From Streptomyces scopuliridis RB72 (lineage in GTDB: Bacteria; Actinomycetota; Actinomycetes; Streptomycetales; Streptomycetaceae), in assembly GCF_000718095.1 (NCBI RefSeq), contig NZ_JOEI01000024.1, positions 26,145 to 90,144 of the forward strand: a stretch of DNA of 64,000 nt, read 5' to 3'. The notes beneath the pieces were generated by a model, which saw nothing but the letters and a program-made list of their open reading frames with translations, did no database searches and was not told the DNA's origin. The translations under genes were made by a program, and so were the position numbers. The first letter of the stretch is position 1. Every line of letters begins with the position of its first letter. Shown here piece by piece: positions 31,913 to 40,052 of this stretch.

Positions 31913-32047
31913 GTGAAGAAGCTTCTCTTGGTCGCACTGGCCGCCATCGGCGGGCTCCTCGTGTACCGCCAGATCCAGGCGGACCGCGCCGAGCAGGATC
32001 TGTGGACGGAGGAGACCGACTCCGTGCCCGCAGGTTCGGGTGTGTGA
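31913..32047 (+). CDS. DLW-39 family small membrane-anchored protein
   Basis: 44 residues: MKKLLLVALAAIGGLLVYRQ, then IQADRAEQDLWTEETDSVPA and GSGV. One hydrophobic N-terminal helix and an acidic tail with the diagnostic DLW triplet. GTG start with AAGGAAAGACGAGG upstream. Such peptides follow the gyrA/tRNA-Ile locus in many actinomycetes. Function unknown. Confidence 0.85.
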   Translation: MKKLLLVALAAIGGLLVYRQIQADRAEQDLWTEETDSVPAGSGV

Positions 32048-32066
32048 GACGCAGCAGTCCTGATAC

Positions 32067-32095
32067 GAGCCCCGGCCGCAGAGCGGTCGGGGCTC
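32067..32095 (+). terminator. Terminator after the DLW-39 gene
   Basis: 12-bp stem GAGCCCCGGCCG (32067-32078) with CGGTCGGGGCTC (32084-32095), one G-T pair, loop CAGAG. It begins 20 bp after the stop. Confidence 0.7.
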
Positions 32096-32313
32096 CGTGC
32101 TGTCCGGGGCCTGTGCGCCGCTGTCCGGGACCCGTGCGCCCACCCATGAACTTCACTTATGTGAAGGTTTGACTTGCTTACGCAAAGGCCCGGTGGGTAG
32201 ACCGGGAGTGATCCCGCCGACCGCGCGGACCCCGCAGACAGCGGAGGGAGCCCCGGGGCAGGATGGACCGACCGGACAGGGGCCAGGCGGGCCGAGAGGG
32301 CGAGGGGAAGCGC

Positions 32314-33645
32314 GTGAAGTGGCAGCGCAGCAGGGGGCGGGCGGCGTCGGCGAGAGGCCCTCGGGCGGCGGCGGTGGGCGCGGCGGTGTGCGTGCTGGCG
32401 GCGCTGCCGGGTCAGGCCCGGGCGGACGGTGAGCCGAGCCCGTACGCCTTCGATCCCGGCGCGAAGCGGATCAGCGGAGCGGCGACCACGAGCGAGGCGA
32501 AGCAGCTCGACGACGGCAGCACTTACCGCGATTCGATCGAGCCCGGCGGCACGCTCATCTACCGGCTGAACCTCGACGCGGAGACGAACGCCTATGTCTC
32601 GGCCGTCGCCGTGCCCGGACCGGCGACGACGGTCGCGTACGGAGACAAGATCAAGATCTCGCTGCAGAACAGCCAGGGCAGCGACTGCGGCTCCAACGAC
32701 GCGCAGTTCGGCGCGGCGAGCAAATTCCCCCGGCCGCTCGCGGCCTATGCCTACCGGCTGATCGACAAGGGGGCGTACTCCTGCCAGGAAGCCGGCGCGT
32801 ACTACGTCGTCATCGAGCGGACCGGCGAGGACACGTCCACCCCCGAGCCGTGGGGGCTGGAGATCCGCCATGTCTCCGAGCCGAAGCTCACGAGTCCCGG
32901 ACCGTCCGAGGCGCCTTCGGGGTGGCCCAGCGCCTCGCCGGAGCCGGCCGGCGGCGAGCCGCGGGCGCGGGCGGGCGGTACGGGGTTCTATGACGCGGCG
33001 GAGCTGGGGAAGGGCGAGTGGACGGCGAAGATCGAGCCGGGCGCCACGCTCTTCTACCGGGTGCCGGTGGACTGGGGGCAGCAGATATTCGCCGCCGCGG
33101 ACCTGGGCAGCGCGGCGGCGGCGGGATCCGGGCCGGGGTCGGGGTTTGTGAGCGGCGCGTTCTCCATGGCCCTCTACAACCCGGCGCGAGGGCTCGTCGA
33201 CACCAGTAACTCGCTCTCGTACAACGGGAAGCAGAAGACGACGGCCCTCGATCCGCTGCCCCCGGTGGCGTACGAGAACCGCTTCGGCTCGCGGACCGGC
33301 GACAAGGAGATGAGGTTCGCGGGCTGGTACTACCTGCGGGTCAGCCTCAACCCGGAGGTGGGCGAGAAGTTCGGCGCGGGGCCGTACGGGCTGACGCTGC
33401 GGGTCGACGTCACGGGCGAGCCGAAGAGCGCTCCGGCGTACGCGGGGCCCGCCGGAGACTTCAGCGTGAACCCGGACGGCCGGCAGCCGGCGGCGGACGA
33501 CGGGGAGACCGGAACCGCCGCGGCGGACAACGGCACGATGAAGGTGGTCGCGGCCGCGGGGATCGGCATGGGCACCGTGCTGGTGCTGGGCCTGGGGGTG
33601 TGGACGCTTCTCGCGCGGCGGCGCGCGGAACCGGGATCGGGCTGA
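32314..33645 (+). CDS. Secreted, C-terminally membrane-anchored protein with two similar beta domains
   Basis: 443 residues from GTG at 32314, preceded by GAGGGGAAG. Signal peptide (basic WQRSRGRAASARG, then AAAVGAAVCVLAALPGQARA). The outer part seems to hold two versions of one unit: TYRDSIEPGGTLIYRLNLD with YVSAVAVP near 65-110, and GEWTAKIEPGATLFYRVPVDWG with QIFAAADL near 235-265. A helix at about 405-430 (VVAAAGIGMGTVLVLGLGV) and an RRR stop-transfer end follow. Two cysteines (SDCGSN, YSCQEA) may form a disulfide. I recognise no named family; actinobacterial surface protein, upstream and convergent with a kinase. Confidence 0.75.
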   Translation: MKWQRSRGRAASARGPRAAAVGAAVCVLAALPGQARADGEPSPYAFDPGAKRISGAATTSEAKQLDDGSTYRDSIEPGGTLIYRLNLDAETNAYVSAVAVPGPATTVAYGDKIKISLQNSQGSDCGSNDAQFGAASKFPRPLAAYAYRLIDKGAYSCQEAGAYYVVIERTGEDTSTPEPWGLEIRHVSEPKLTSPGPSEAPSGWPSASPEPAGGEPRARAGGTGFYDAAELGKGEWTAKIEPGATLFYRVPVDWGQQIFAAADLGSAAAAGSGPGSGFVSGAFSMALYNPARGLVDTSNSLSYNGKQKTTALDPLPPVAYENRFGSRTGDKEMRFAGWYYLRVSLNPEVGEKFGAGPYGLTLRVDVTGEPKSAPAYAGPAGDFSVNPDGRQPAADDGETGTAAADNGTMKVVAAAGIGMGTVLVLGLGVWTLLARRRAEPGSG

Positions 33646-33657
33646 GCGGCCCGATCC

Positions 33658-35166
33658 TCAGTTCTGGAGCTGGGTGAGGGCCCAGATGCCCACGGCGAAA
33701 CAGGCCAGGGCGAGCAGCAGGACCGGGACCGTCACCTTCGGGGGCGGTCCCGGGCGTTTGGCGGGGGCGTGGTGGGCCGGTGTCCGCGGCTGGGGAACCG
33801 CCGGCTGCTGAAAGGGCACCTGCGGGCTCTGAGCGGTGTACGGGCGGGTGTGGCCCTGTTCGTGCCGGACCGCCGCCGTCTCCGCCTGGGACAGGTCGGG
33901 CGGAGTGGCGTAGTCGTAGTGAGAGGGGACGTGCTGCCCCGGGTACGGCGGGGCCTGGACCTGCTGCGGGGCGGGCTGAGCCTGCTGGGGGTACGGGGTC
34001 TGCGAGGAGTACGGGTCCTGCTGGGACGCGTGGTCCCGGCCCGGCGGCGGTGGGGGGAGATGGAAACTGCCGGTCTCCGACATGGAGGCGGGCCCGGGCG
34101 CCGGAGTGGGGGACGGTGAGGGCGGCGGTGAGGACGGTGGTGTGAGGGACGACGCGGCCGTCGCCGGTCCGGCCGGCGGCTGCGCCCCGCGCGGATCGGT
34201 GTACGGGCCGGCGGCGCCGGTGTACGGAGCGGCGGGCTGGGCGCCGGTCCGGGGATCCGTGACGGGACCGGCGGGACCGACGGGGCTGACGGGACCCTCG
34301 GGGCCGAACGTGGAGGGGAGCGGACCGATCTGATCGAAGACCTCGACGATCTCGTCGTCGATATCGGGCTCGGGCAGCAGCTCCACGGCGGTTGTCAGCG
34401 CCTTGCGGGCGCCCGTGGCCGTACGGAACCTCGCGTGCGGGTCGGGCTGCAGCAGGCCCGCCAGGACCTGCCACAGCGGCTCGGGGATGCCCTGGGGCGC
34501 CCCGGGGGTGCCGTGCGCGGTGAAATGCTCGACCAGCGCCTTGGCGTCAGGCTTCTGACCCTGCAGCAGATAGAGCGCGACGAGACCGACCGCGAAGAGA
34601 TCGGCGGGGAAGTCCGGCTCGGCGCCCATCATCTGCTCGGGCGCGAAGTAACCGGGCGTTCCCACCACGTAGTTGGTCTCCGTCAGGCGCGGCTCGCCCT
34701 TGCGCATGGAGATGCCGAAGTCGGACAGCCGCAGATGCGGTCTGCCCGTTCCGGTGGCCTCCAGCAGGATGTTGGCCGGTTTGATGTCGCGGTGCACGAC
34801 ACCCTCCGCGTGCACCGCGGCCAGGCCGGCCAGCAACTGGTCGAGCAGGGTGCAGACGAAGCGCGGCGGCAGCGGCCCGTAGTCGCCGATGACATGCGCC
34901 AGCGAGCCGCCGCTCACCAGATCCATGGTGAACAGGACCTTGTCGTCGTCCGCGGCCCAGCTGGCCGGGGCGAGGACATGCGGGTGATCGATCCGCAGCG
35001 CCTGCTCGCGTACGAACCGCAGCAGGGTGTGCGCGTCGCTCTGCTGGAGGACCTTCGCCGCCACATAGCGCCGGCGCCGGTGGTCCCAGGCGCGCCAGAC
35101 GGCACCGACACCACCGCGTCCGATCGGGTCGATCAGCTCGTACCGTCCCGCGAAGACCTCACCCAT
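33658..35166 (-). CDS. Eukaryote-type Ser/Thr protein kinase, membrane anchored
   Basis: 502 residues from ATG at 35166. Complete kinase motifs: GRGGVGAVW (P-loop), VAAKVL (lysine), HRDIKPANILL (catalytic loop), SDFGIS, and FAPEQM in place of APE. After residue 275 there is a 200-residue Pro/Gln/Thr-rich linker, then a single C-terminal helix (VTVPVLLLALACFAVGIWAL) with almost no extracellular part, so no PASTA sensor. The start lies 34 bp inside the region following the upstream HTH gene stop at 35201. Substrates unknown. Confidence 0.9.
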   Translation of the reverse strand: MGEVFAGRYELIDPIGRGGVGAVWRAWDHRRRRYVAAKVLQQSDAHTLLRFVREQALRIDHPHVLAPASWAADDDKVLFTMDLVSGGSLAHVIGDYGPLPPRFVCTLLDQLLAGLAAVHAEGVVHRDIKPANILLEATGTGRPHLRLSDFGISMRKGEPRLTETNYVVGTPGYFAPEQMMGAEPDFPADLFAVGLVALYLLQGQKPDAKALVEHFTAHGTPGAPQGIPEPLWQVLAGLLQPDPHARFRTATGARKALTTAVELLPEPDIDDEIVEVFDQIGPLPSTFGPEGPVSPVGPAGPVTDPRTGAQPAAPYTGAAGPYTDPRGAQPPAGPATAASSLTPPSSPPPSPSPTPAPGPASMSETGSFHLPPPPPGRDHASQQDPYSSQTPYPQQAQPAPQQVQAPPYPGQHVPSHYDYATPPDLSQAETAAVRHEQGHTRPYTAQSPQVPFQQPAVPQPRTPAHHAPAKRPGPPPKVTVPVLLLALACFAVGIWALTQLQN

Positions 35167-35200
35167 GCGCCGCGCTCGCTCCCCGTCGTCCCGTACGCCG

Positions 35201-35749
35201 TCAGCTTTGATGCGCCTCGTAGTGGGCGACCGCCTCAGCGGTGCGCCCGGCGCCGTAGACCCTGAGGAACTCTGCCAGTTCGGGCTGGGTCGGGGCGAGG
35301 GAGTCCGCGGCATCGATGATGTCGCCGGCGGCCGCGACCGAGCGCAGCAGGGACTGGATCTCGCGGACCACCCGGCGCACGGTCGGCGCGCCCGAGCTGT
35401 TCGTCGTCTGGCTGGTGCCGGTGAGGACGGAGCCGCCCTGCGACTTCTTGATCTCCTCCATCCGGTCCGTGGCCTCCCCGGCACTGACGCTTCCGTCGGC
35501 CACCTGACCGGCCAGATCCTGCAGCGCCTGGACGCGCTGGACCACGGCCGGATTGCCGATCTTCGCGCGTTGACCGCTCATCAGCTGGGAGAGCATCGGC
35601 GCGGAGAGCCCGAGGACCGCCGCGAGCCGGGCCTGGTTCAGGCCCAGGTCATCTATGAGACGACGGAAGAGCGCCCCCAACGGCTCTCCGTACCAGCTCC
35701 GCTGGAGTTCTCTGGCTCTGGCAGTCGATTCCTGCTGTGCGGCGTCCAT
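35201..35749 (-). CDS. Helix-turn-helix DNA-binding protein
   Basis: 182 residues, ATG start. An HTH lies at about 35-65 (LGLNQARLAAVLGLSAPMLSQLMSGQRAKIGNP). The C-terminal half is helical with SVSAGEATDRMEEIKKSQGG and LRSVAAAGDIIDAADSL, then a segment with LAEFLRVYGAGRTAEAVAHYEA. It is followed 34 bp later by the kinase gene in the same direction; the pair is conserved in streptomycetes and the kinase may phosphorylate it (inference). Confidence 0.8.
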   Translation of the reverse strand: MDAAQQESTARARELQRSWYGEPLGALFRRLIDDLGLNQARLAAVLGLSAPMLSQLMSGQRAKIGNPAVVQRVQALQDLAGQVADGSVSAGEATDRMEEIKKSQGGSVLTGTSQTTNSSGAPTVRRVVREIQSLLRSVAAAGDIIDAADSLAPTQPELAEFLRVYGAGRTAEAVAHYEAHQS

Positions 35750-35934
35750 GCGCGTCTCCCCATCGCTTCCCCAATGCGGCAGCTTCGCTGCTGCGAACCT
35801 CGTGGGGCATCTTACGGAGCGTGGTCGTGCACGGGGAGTCCCAATCCTTTTGCGGGATCACTCGGTACACCCGGTACCCTGGTCCCGGTGATGGACGGGC
35901 GCCGTTCCGCGGCTCGGCCGTACCCATCCTTTGA

Positions 35935-36007
35935 GGGGCCTTAGCTCAGTTGGTAGAGCGCTGTCTTTGCATGGCAGATGTCAGGGGTTCGACTCCCCTA
36001 GGCTCCA
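35935..36007 (+). tRNA. tRNA-Ala (anticodon TGC)
   Basis: 73 nt. Acceptor GGGGCCT (35935-35941) pairs with AGGCTCC (36000-36006) with one G-T, discriminator A. Anticodon stem CTGTC/GGCAG with loop TTTGCAT gives TGC at 35968-35970. T arm AGGGG-TTCGACT-CCCCT. It marks the right edge of the conserved core in this window. Confidence 0.97.
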
Positions 36008-36012
36008 CTCCT

Positions 36013-36057
36013 ACACCCCTTCTGACCTGCGGAAACGTGGTTCGAAGGGGTGTTTTC
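36013..36057 (+). terminator. tRNA-Ala terminator
   Basis: 10-bp stem ACACCCCTTC (36013-36022) with GAAGGGGTGT (36044-36053), followed by TTTCG. Starts 6 bp past the tRNA. Confidence 0.75.
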
Positions 36058-36078
36058 GTGTTGACAGGTCAATGCGCC

Positions 36079-36117
36079 GGAGGGGCGCTTCCGGCGGACG
36101 GCCGGAAGCGCCCCTCC
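36079..36117. terminator. Strong isolated hairpin after tRNA-Ala
   Basis: 17-bp perfect stem, GGAGGGGCGCTTCCGGC (36079-36095) and complement (36101-36117), loop GGACG. No U-tract. It lies directly before the glycerate kinase remnant and may be the old terminator of a lost gene. Confidence 0.5.
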
Positions 36118-36163
36118 CGTGTTTCCGCCAGCGCCTGCATCGGCCTCGGCCTGACCGGCCAGT

Positions 36164-36745
36164 GGCCCGCACGGCGCCGCCCATGTCTTCGGCCCCCAGA
36201 AGGGCGCCGACCCCGCGATGGTCGCCCTCCTCGACGACGGGCTGCGGCGGCTCGCGCCACTGCTCGGGATCGCCCCGGACGCCACCGGCGGCGGCGCGGC
36301 GGGCGGCCTCGGCGCCGCCCTGCTCTCGCTCGGCGCCGAACTGCTGCCCGGCGCCGATCTGATCCGCCGCCTCACCCGCTTCGACCGGCTGCTGGCCACG
36401 GCGGATCTCTGCCTCACCGCAGAGGGGAAGGTGGACGCCTCCACCGACGCGGGCAAGACCGTCCGCGCGGTCGTCGACGCCTGTACGGAGGCGGGCGTCC
36501 CCTGCGTCGTGCTCGGCGGGACGATCACCCCGGACGCGGACCGGCTCTACGGGCGCGGCGCCATCGCCGTCCTGCCCATCGGCACCGGCCCGCGCGACCT
36601 CGACACCGCCCTGCTCCACGCCTCCGACGACCTCACGCGCACGGCCCACGCCGTATGCCGCCTCGCCACAGCCAACGCCCATACACGGAACCACCTGCCC
36701 CAGACGGTCAACACGGAGCCTCCCGGGCCCCGAGGCGCATGGTGA
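36164..36745 (+). pseudogene. Glycerate kinase, N-terminally truncated
   Basis: In frame from about 36164 the sequence reads GPHGAAHVFGPQKGADPAMV, a conserved stretch of family I glycerate kinases (GlxK/GarK), and continues through LTAEGKVDASTDAGKTVRAV and VPCVVLGGTITPDADRLYGRG to a stop at 36745. A stop codon lies at 36152-36154, so roughly the first half of the 370-residue enzyme is missing. The 5' break is only about 155 bp from tRNA-Ala, next to two hairpins. An ATG at 36218 could start a 175-residue peptide but it would lack the nucleotide-binding half. Confidence 0.75.
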
Positions 36746-37097
36746 AAGAGACCGACCACAGCATCTGCTGGGCATGGCAGTCCGCCGGAAGCAGCGCGGC
36801 GAGCCCGGCGCCTCCCGCACCGGCGCCGGACACCGGTCGCAGGGGCTCCCAGAAGGCATCTGAGGGCCCGTGCTGTGTCATCCATGCCGCGTCCTCGGCA
36901 ACCGTGGGCTGTGCGAATGACTCGGGCGGGCGAACGCATGACTCGCGGGCCTCTCAAGTCCGTTGAGCGTCTCCTGTCGACCACGCAATCGCGAAGGGGT
37001 CGGCCGCAGCGGGTGTGAGGGTGGCAGTCCACTTCGAAAGAGGTCCCCTGCCCTGGGAAGCGTAGGTCAGGGGACCTCTCCGGTATGAGCCTTCCTG
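36746..37097. other. Gene-poor spacer after the glycerate kinase remnant
   Basis: 352 bp. No coding frame convinces on either strand. The only structure is a 12-bp stem AGAGGTCCCCTG (37039-37050) with CAGGGGACCTCT (37068-37079), 19 bp past the SDR stop; on the minus strand it is a plausible terminator for the operon to the right. Confidence 0.5.
37039..37079 (-). terminator. Terminator of the SDR/transketolase operon
   Basis: 12-bp perfect stem with a 17-base loop, placed 19 bp downstream of the SDR stop on the minus strand. No long U-tract. Confidence 0.6.
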
Positions 37098-37871
37098 TCA
37101 GTGGATGTGCGAGCCCCCGTTGACGTCGTAGGTCACGCCGGTGAGGTAGCCCGAGTCGGGCCGGGCCAGGAAGGCGACGACGGCGGCTACGTCCGTGACG
37201 TGGCCGACCCGGCGCATCGGGATGTCGGCGACCAGGGCGGCCTTGCGCTCGGGGGCGAGTTTTCCGTCCGTGATGTTGGTGTCGATCAGGCCCGGAGCCA
37301 CGGAGTTGACGGTGACGCCGGACGGTCCGAGTTCACGGGCCAGGGCGCGGGAGAAGCCGAGCAGGGCGGCCTTGGCCGCCGAGTACGCGACGCCGCCGAA
37401 GACGCCGCCGCCGCGCTCGGCGGAGACCGAGGAGAGGTGGATGATCCGGCCGAAGCCGCGCGCGGCCATATCCGGTGCCAGGCGCCGGGTGGCCAGGAAG
37501 CTGCCGCGGACGTTGACGTCGAAGATCCGGTCCCACTCCTCGGCGGAGACGTCGAGGAATCGGGTGGGCGAGGTGATTCCGGCGTTGTTGACCAGGACGC
37601 CGACGGGCGGAAGCGCGGTCTCGACGGCATCGGCGGCGGCGTTCACCGCGTCGGGGTCGGTCACGTCGGCGGCGATGCCGAGCGCTTGTACGTCGTGGGC
37701 CGCGGCCACCTCTCTCGCGCTGTCCTCGGCGGCCTCCTTGTCGAGGTCGAGCACGGCGATGTGGTAGCCGTCGGCGGCCAGTGCGTGCGCCGTGGCCCGT
37801 CCGATGCCCCGTCGTGAGCCGGCGCCGGTGACGACGGCGGTGCGGGGCGTGGTGTGGGAGTGAGTGGTCAT
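37098..37871 (-). CDS. Short-chain dehydrogenase/reductase
   Basis: 257 residues, ATG with GGAGAG upstream. Rossmann TGAGSRRGIGRATAHALA near 16-33, VLVNNAGI, catalytic Ser in HLSSVSAERGGG, and YSAAKAALLGF with the Tyr-Lys pair. The D in VLDLDKE after beta 2 suggests NAD(H) preference. It resembles FabG-like sugar or polyol dehydrogenases. It is the last gene of the transporter-transketolase operon, so it probably oxidises or reduces a small polyol, keto sugar or hydroxy acid taken up by the pump; the substrate is not determinable. Confidence 0.85.
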   Translation of the reverse strand: MTTHSHTTPRTAVVTGAGSRRGIGRATAHALAADGYHIAVLDLDKEAAEDSAREVAAAHDVQALGIAADVTDPDAVNAAADAVETALPPVGVLVNNAGITSPTRFLDVSAEEWDRIFDVNVRGSFLATRRLAPDMAARGFGRIIHLSSVSAERGGGVFGGVAYSAAKAALLGFSRALARELGPSGVTVNSVAPGLIDTNITDGKLAPERKAALVADIPMRRVGHVTDVAAVVAFLARPDSGYLTGVTYDVNGGSHIH

Positions 37872-37947
37872 CCGGACTCTCCTGGAACGTGCTGGGGCGG
37901 GGGACAGGAGGCAGAGGGGGGTCGGCCTGGGCAGGGGGACGGCGCCA

Positions 37948-38988
37948 TCACAGCTCTGCGCGGACGCGCGCCTTGATGGCCTTGACGGACAGTCCGTAGC
38001 GGTCGTGCAGAGTGGGCAGTGCTCCCGCGGCCAGGAATTCGTCAGGCAGGCCGATCGGCACGATCCTTGTCCCGGCTCCGGAGGACGTCCCGGCTCCGGA
38101 GGACGTCCCGGCTCCGGCGAACGCCAGGCAGGAGGCCACGGACTCGGCCAGGCCGCCCACGAGCGTGTGGTTCTCCAGGGTCACCACGAGCCGTCCCTTG
38201 GTCGCCTCGCGCAGAATGGTCTCCCGGTCGAGCGGTTTGATGGTCGGGACGTGCAGAACGGCCACGTCGATATGGTCGGCCTCCAGATCACGCGCCGCGG
38301 CGAGGGCGCGTGTGGTCATCAGACCCGTGGAGATGAACAGCACGTCGCGGCCGCCGCGCAGCTGGGCCGCCCGGCCCAGTTCGAAGCGGTAGTCGTACTC
38401 GTCGAGCACGGTGGGCACAGCGCCGCGCAGCAGTCGCAGGTAGGTCGGCCCGGGGGCCGCGGCCAGGGCCGGGACGGCCTGTTCGATGTCCACGGAATCG
38501 GCGGGGTCGACGATGGTCAGGCCGGGCATGCCGCGCAGGATGGCCAGGTCCTCGGTGGCCTGGTGGCTGGGACCGTATCCGGTGGTGAGTCCGGGCAGCG
38601 CCCCGACGACGTTGACGTTGAGGCCCGGTTCGGCGATGTCCAGACACAGGAAGTCGTACGCGCGGCGGGTGGCGAAGACGGAGTAGGTGGAGGCGAACGG
38701 GACGAGGCCGACCTCGGCCAGGCCGGCGGCGGCGCCCAGCATCACCTGTTCCGCCATGCCCATCTGGAAGAAGCGCTCGGGGTGAGCCTCGCGGAAGACG
38801 TGCATGTCGGTGTACTTGGCCAGGTCCGCGGAGAGCCCGACGATGTCCTGACGCTCCTCGGCGAGCCGGGCCAGCGCGTGTCCGAAGGGCGCTTTGGCGG
38901 TGCGTTGTCCGTCCTCCGCGATGGAGGCGATCATGGCCGATGTGGTGAGCCTGTGCGGTGCCTGCGCGGCCGGCGCGTGGGCGTTCAT
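37948..38988 (-). CDS. Transketolase, C-terminal subunit
   Basis: 346 residues. This is the pyrimidine-binding plus C-terminal half of a split transketolase: IVGLSADLAKYTDMHVF, FQMGMAEQVMLGAAAGLAEV with the catalytic-type glutamate, and the C-terminal regulatory-like domain with VVTLENHTLVGGLAESVA. An 18-bp unit repeated about 2.5 times (38073-38118) inserts GTSSGA repeats. It overlaps the N-subunit gene by 4 bases, so the two chains are made together. Two-subunit transketolases often serve special sugar pathways rather than the housekeeping pentose phosphate route. Confidence 0.9.
   Translation of the reverse strand: MNAHAPAAQAPHRLTTSAMIASIAEDGQRTAKAPFGHALARLAEERQDIVGLSADLAKYTDMHVFREAHPERFFQMGMAEQVMLGAAAGLAEVGLVPFASTYSVFATRRAYDFLCLDIAEPGLNVNVVGALPGLTTGYGPSHQATEDLAILRGMPGLTIVDPADSVDIEQAVPALAAAPGPTYLRLLRGAVPTVLDEYDYRFELGRAAQLRGGRDVLFISTGLMTTRALAAARDLEADHIDVAVLHVPTIKPLDRETILREATKGRLVVTLENHTLVGGLAESVASCLAFAGAGTSSGAGTSSGAGTRIVPIGLPDEFLAAGALPTLHDRYGLSVKAIKARVRAEL
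38073..38118. repeat. 18-bp tandem repeat in the transketolase C-subunit gene
   Basis: CGGCTCCGGAGGACGTCC occurs at 38073-38090 and 38091-38108, with a partial third copy to 38118. The length is a multiple of three, so it only lengthens a Gly-Thr-Ser-Ser linker. Confidence 0.85.
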
Positions 38989-40046
38989 GCGTCATCTCCT
39001 GTCCGGTGGGGGTGCGACTGGGGGCTCCGCCCGGCCTCGGTGGATCCGGCCGGGGCGGCGGGGGCGTGGGCGCGCGCGCCGCGAGGCTCGGGGTTCCGGC
39101 CGCGGGCCTTGTGCCCCTGCGCCAGTTCGTCGCGGGCGATCTGCCACTCGTCCGGTTCCACCCGCATGAAGTGCGCCCTCTCGCGGGTTTCCAGTAGCGG
39201 TACGCCGCGTCCGATGCGGGTGTCGCAGACGAGCACCGCGGGCGAACCCCGGTGGGCGCGCAGTTCGTCGAAGGCCGAGACGAGCGCCTCGATGTCGTTG
39301 CCGTCCACGCGGATGGTGTGCCAGCCGAACGCCGCCCACTTGTCCGTGACGGGTTCGGTGCGCAGCACGCCGCGGGTGGGGCCGTCCGCCTGGAGGGCGT
39401 TGACGTCCACGATGGCGGTGACGTTGTCCAGGCCGTGGTGCGCGCAGGCGAGGGCCGCCTCCCAGGTGGAGCCTTCGTCGAGTTCGCCGTCCGAGAGCAG
39501 GTTGTACACATGTGCCCGGCTCCCCTGATGGCGCAGGCCCAGCGCCATGCCGGTCGCGATGCCGAGCCCATGGCCCAGTGAGCCGCCGGAGATCTCCATG
39601 CCGGGTGTGTACGAGGCCATGCCGGACATGGGCAGCCGCGAGCCGTCCGCGCCGTACGTGTCCAGTTCCGCGGTGTCCAGGACGCCGGCCTCGGCAAGGG
39701 CCGCGTACAGGGCGATGGCGTAGTGGCCGATCGAGAGCAGGAACCTGTCGCGCTTCGGCCACTCCGGGTTGTCGGGCAGGTAGTTGAGCACGTCCTTGTA
39801 GACGACGGCGAGGATGTCCGCGACGCCGAGAGCCTGGCCGATGTAGCCCTGGCCCTGGATCTCACCCATGTCCAGAGCGTGCCGTCGGATGCGGTACGCC
39901 GAGTCCTGGAGCGTCCGGATCCGCTCCGTCCGTGCGGCCCGTGTGTGTGCGTCGTCCGGGGGAGCGGGTTTCTGGGGGTTTTCCTGCAGGTTTTCCTGCG
40001 GGTTGGGTGACTGGGCGGGGGCGGACCTGGAAGTGGTCGGGGTCAC
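38985..40046 (-). CDS. Transketolase, N-terminal (TPP-binding) subunit
   Basis: 353 residues from GTG at 40046 with AAGGAG nine bases upstream. The first 35 residues are Pro/Gln-rich. The core has DRFLLSIGHYAIALYAALAE, EISGGSLGHGLGIATGMALG and the TPP/Mg motif SDGELDEGSTWEAALACAHH with IVDVNALQADG. It starts 6 bp after the stop of the MFS gene. With the preceding entry it forms one enzyme transferring two-carbon ketol units. Confidence 0.9.
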   Translation of the reverse strand: MTPTTSRSAPAQSPNPQENLQENPQKPAPPDDAHTRAARTERIRTLQDSAYRIRRHALDMGEIQGQGYIGQALGVADILAVVYKDVLNYLPDNPEWPKRDRFLLSIGHYAIALYAALAEAGVLDTAELDTYGADGSRLPMSGMASYTPGMEISGGSLGHGLGIATGMALGLRHQGSRAHVYNLLSDGELDEGSTWEAALACAHHGLDNVTAIVDVNALQADGPTRGVLRTEPVTDKWAAFGWHTIRVDGNDIEALVSAFDELRAHRGSPAVLVCDTRIGRGVPLLETRERAHFMRVEPDEWQIARDELAQGHKARGRNPEPRGARAHAPAAPAGSTEAGRSPQSHPHRTGDDA

Positions 40047-40052
40047 TCGTTC

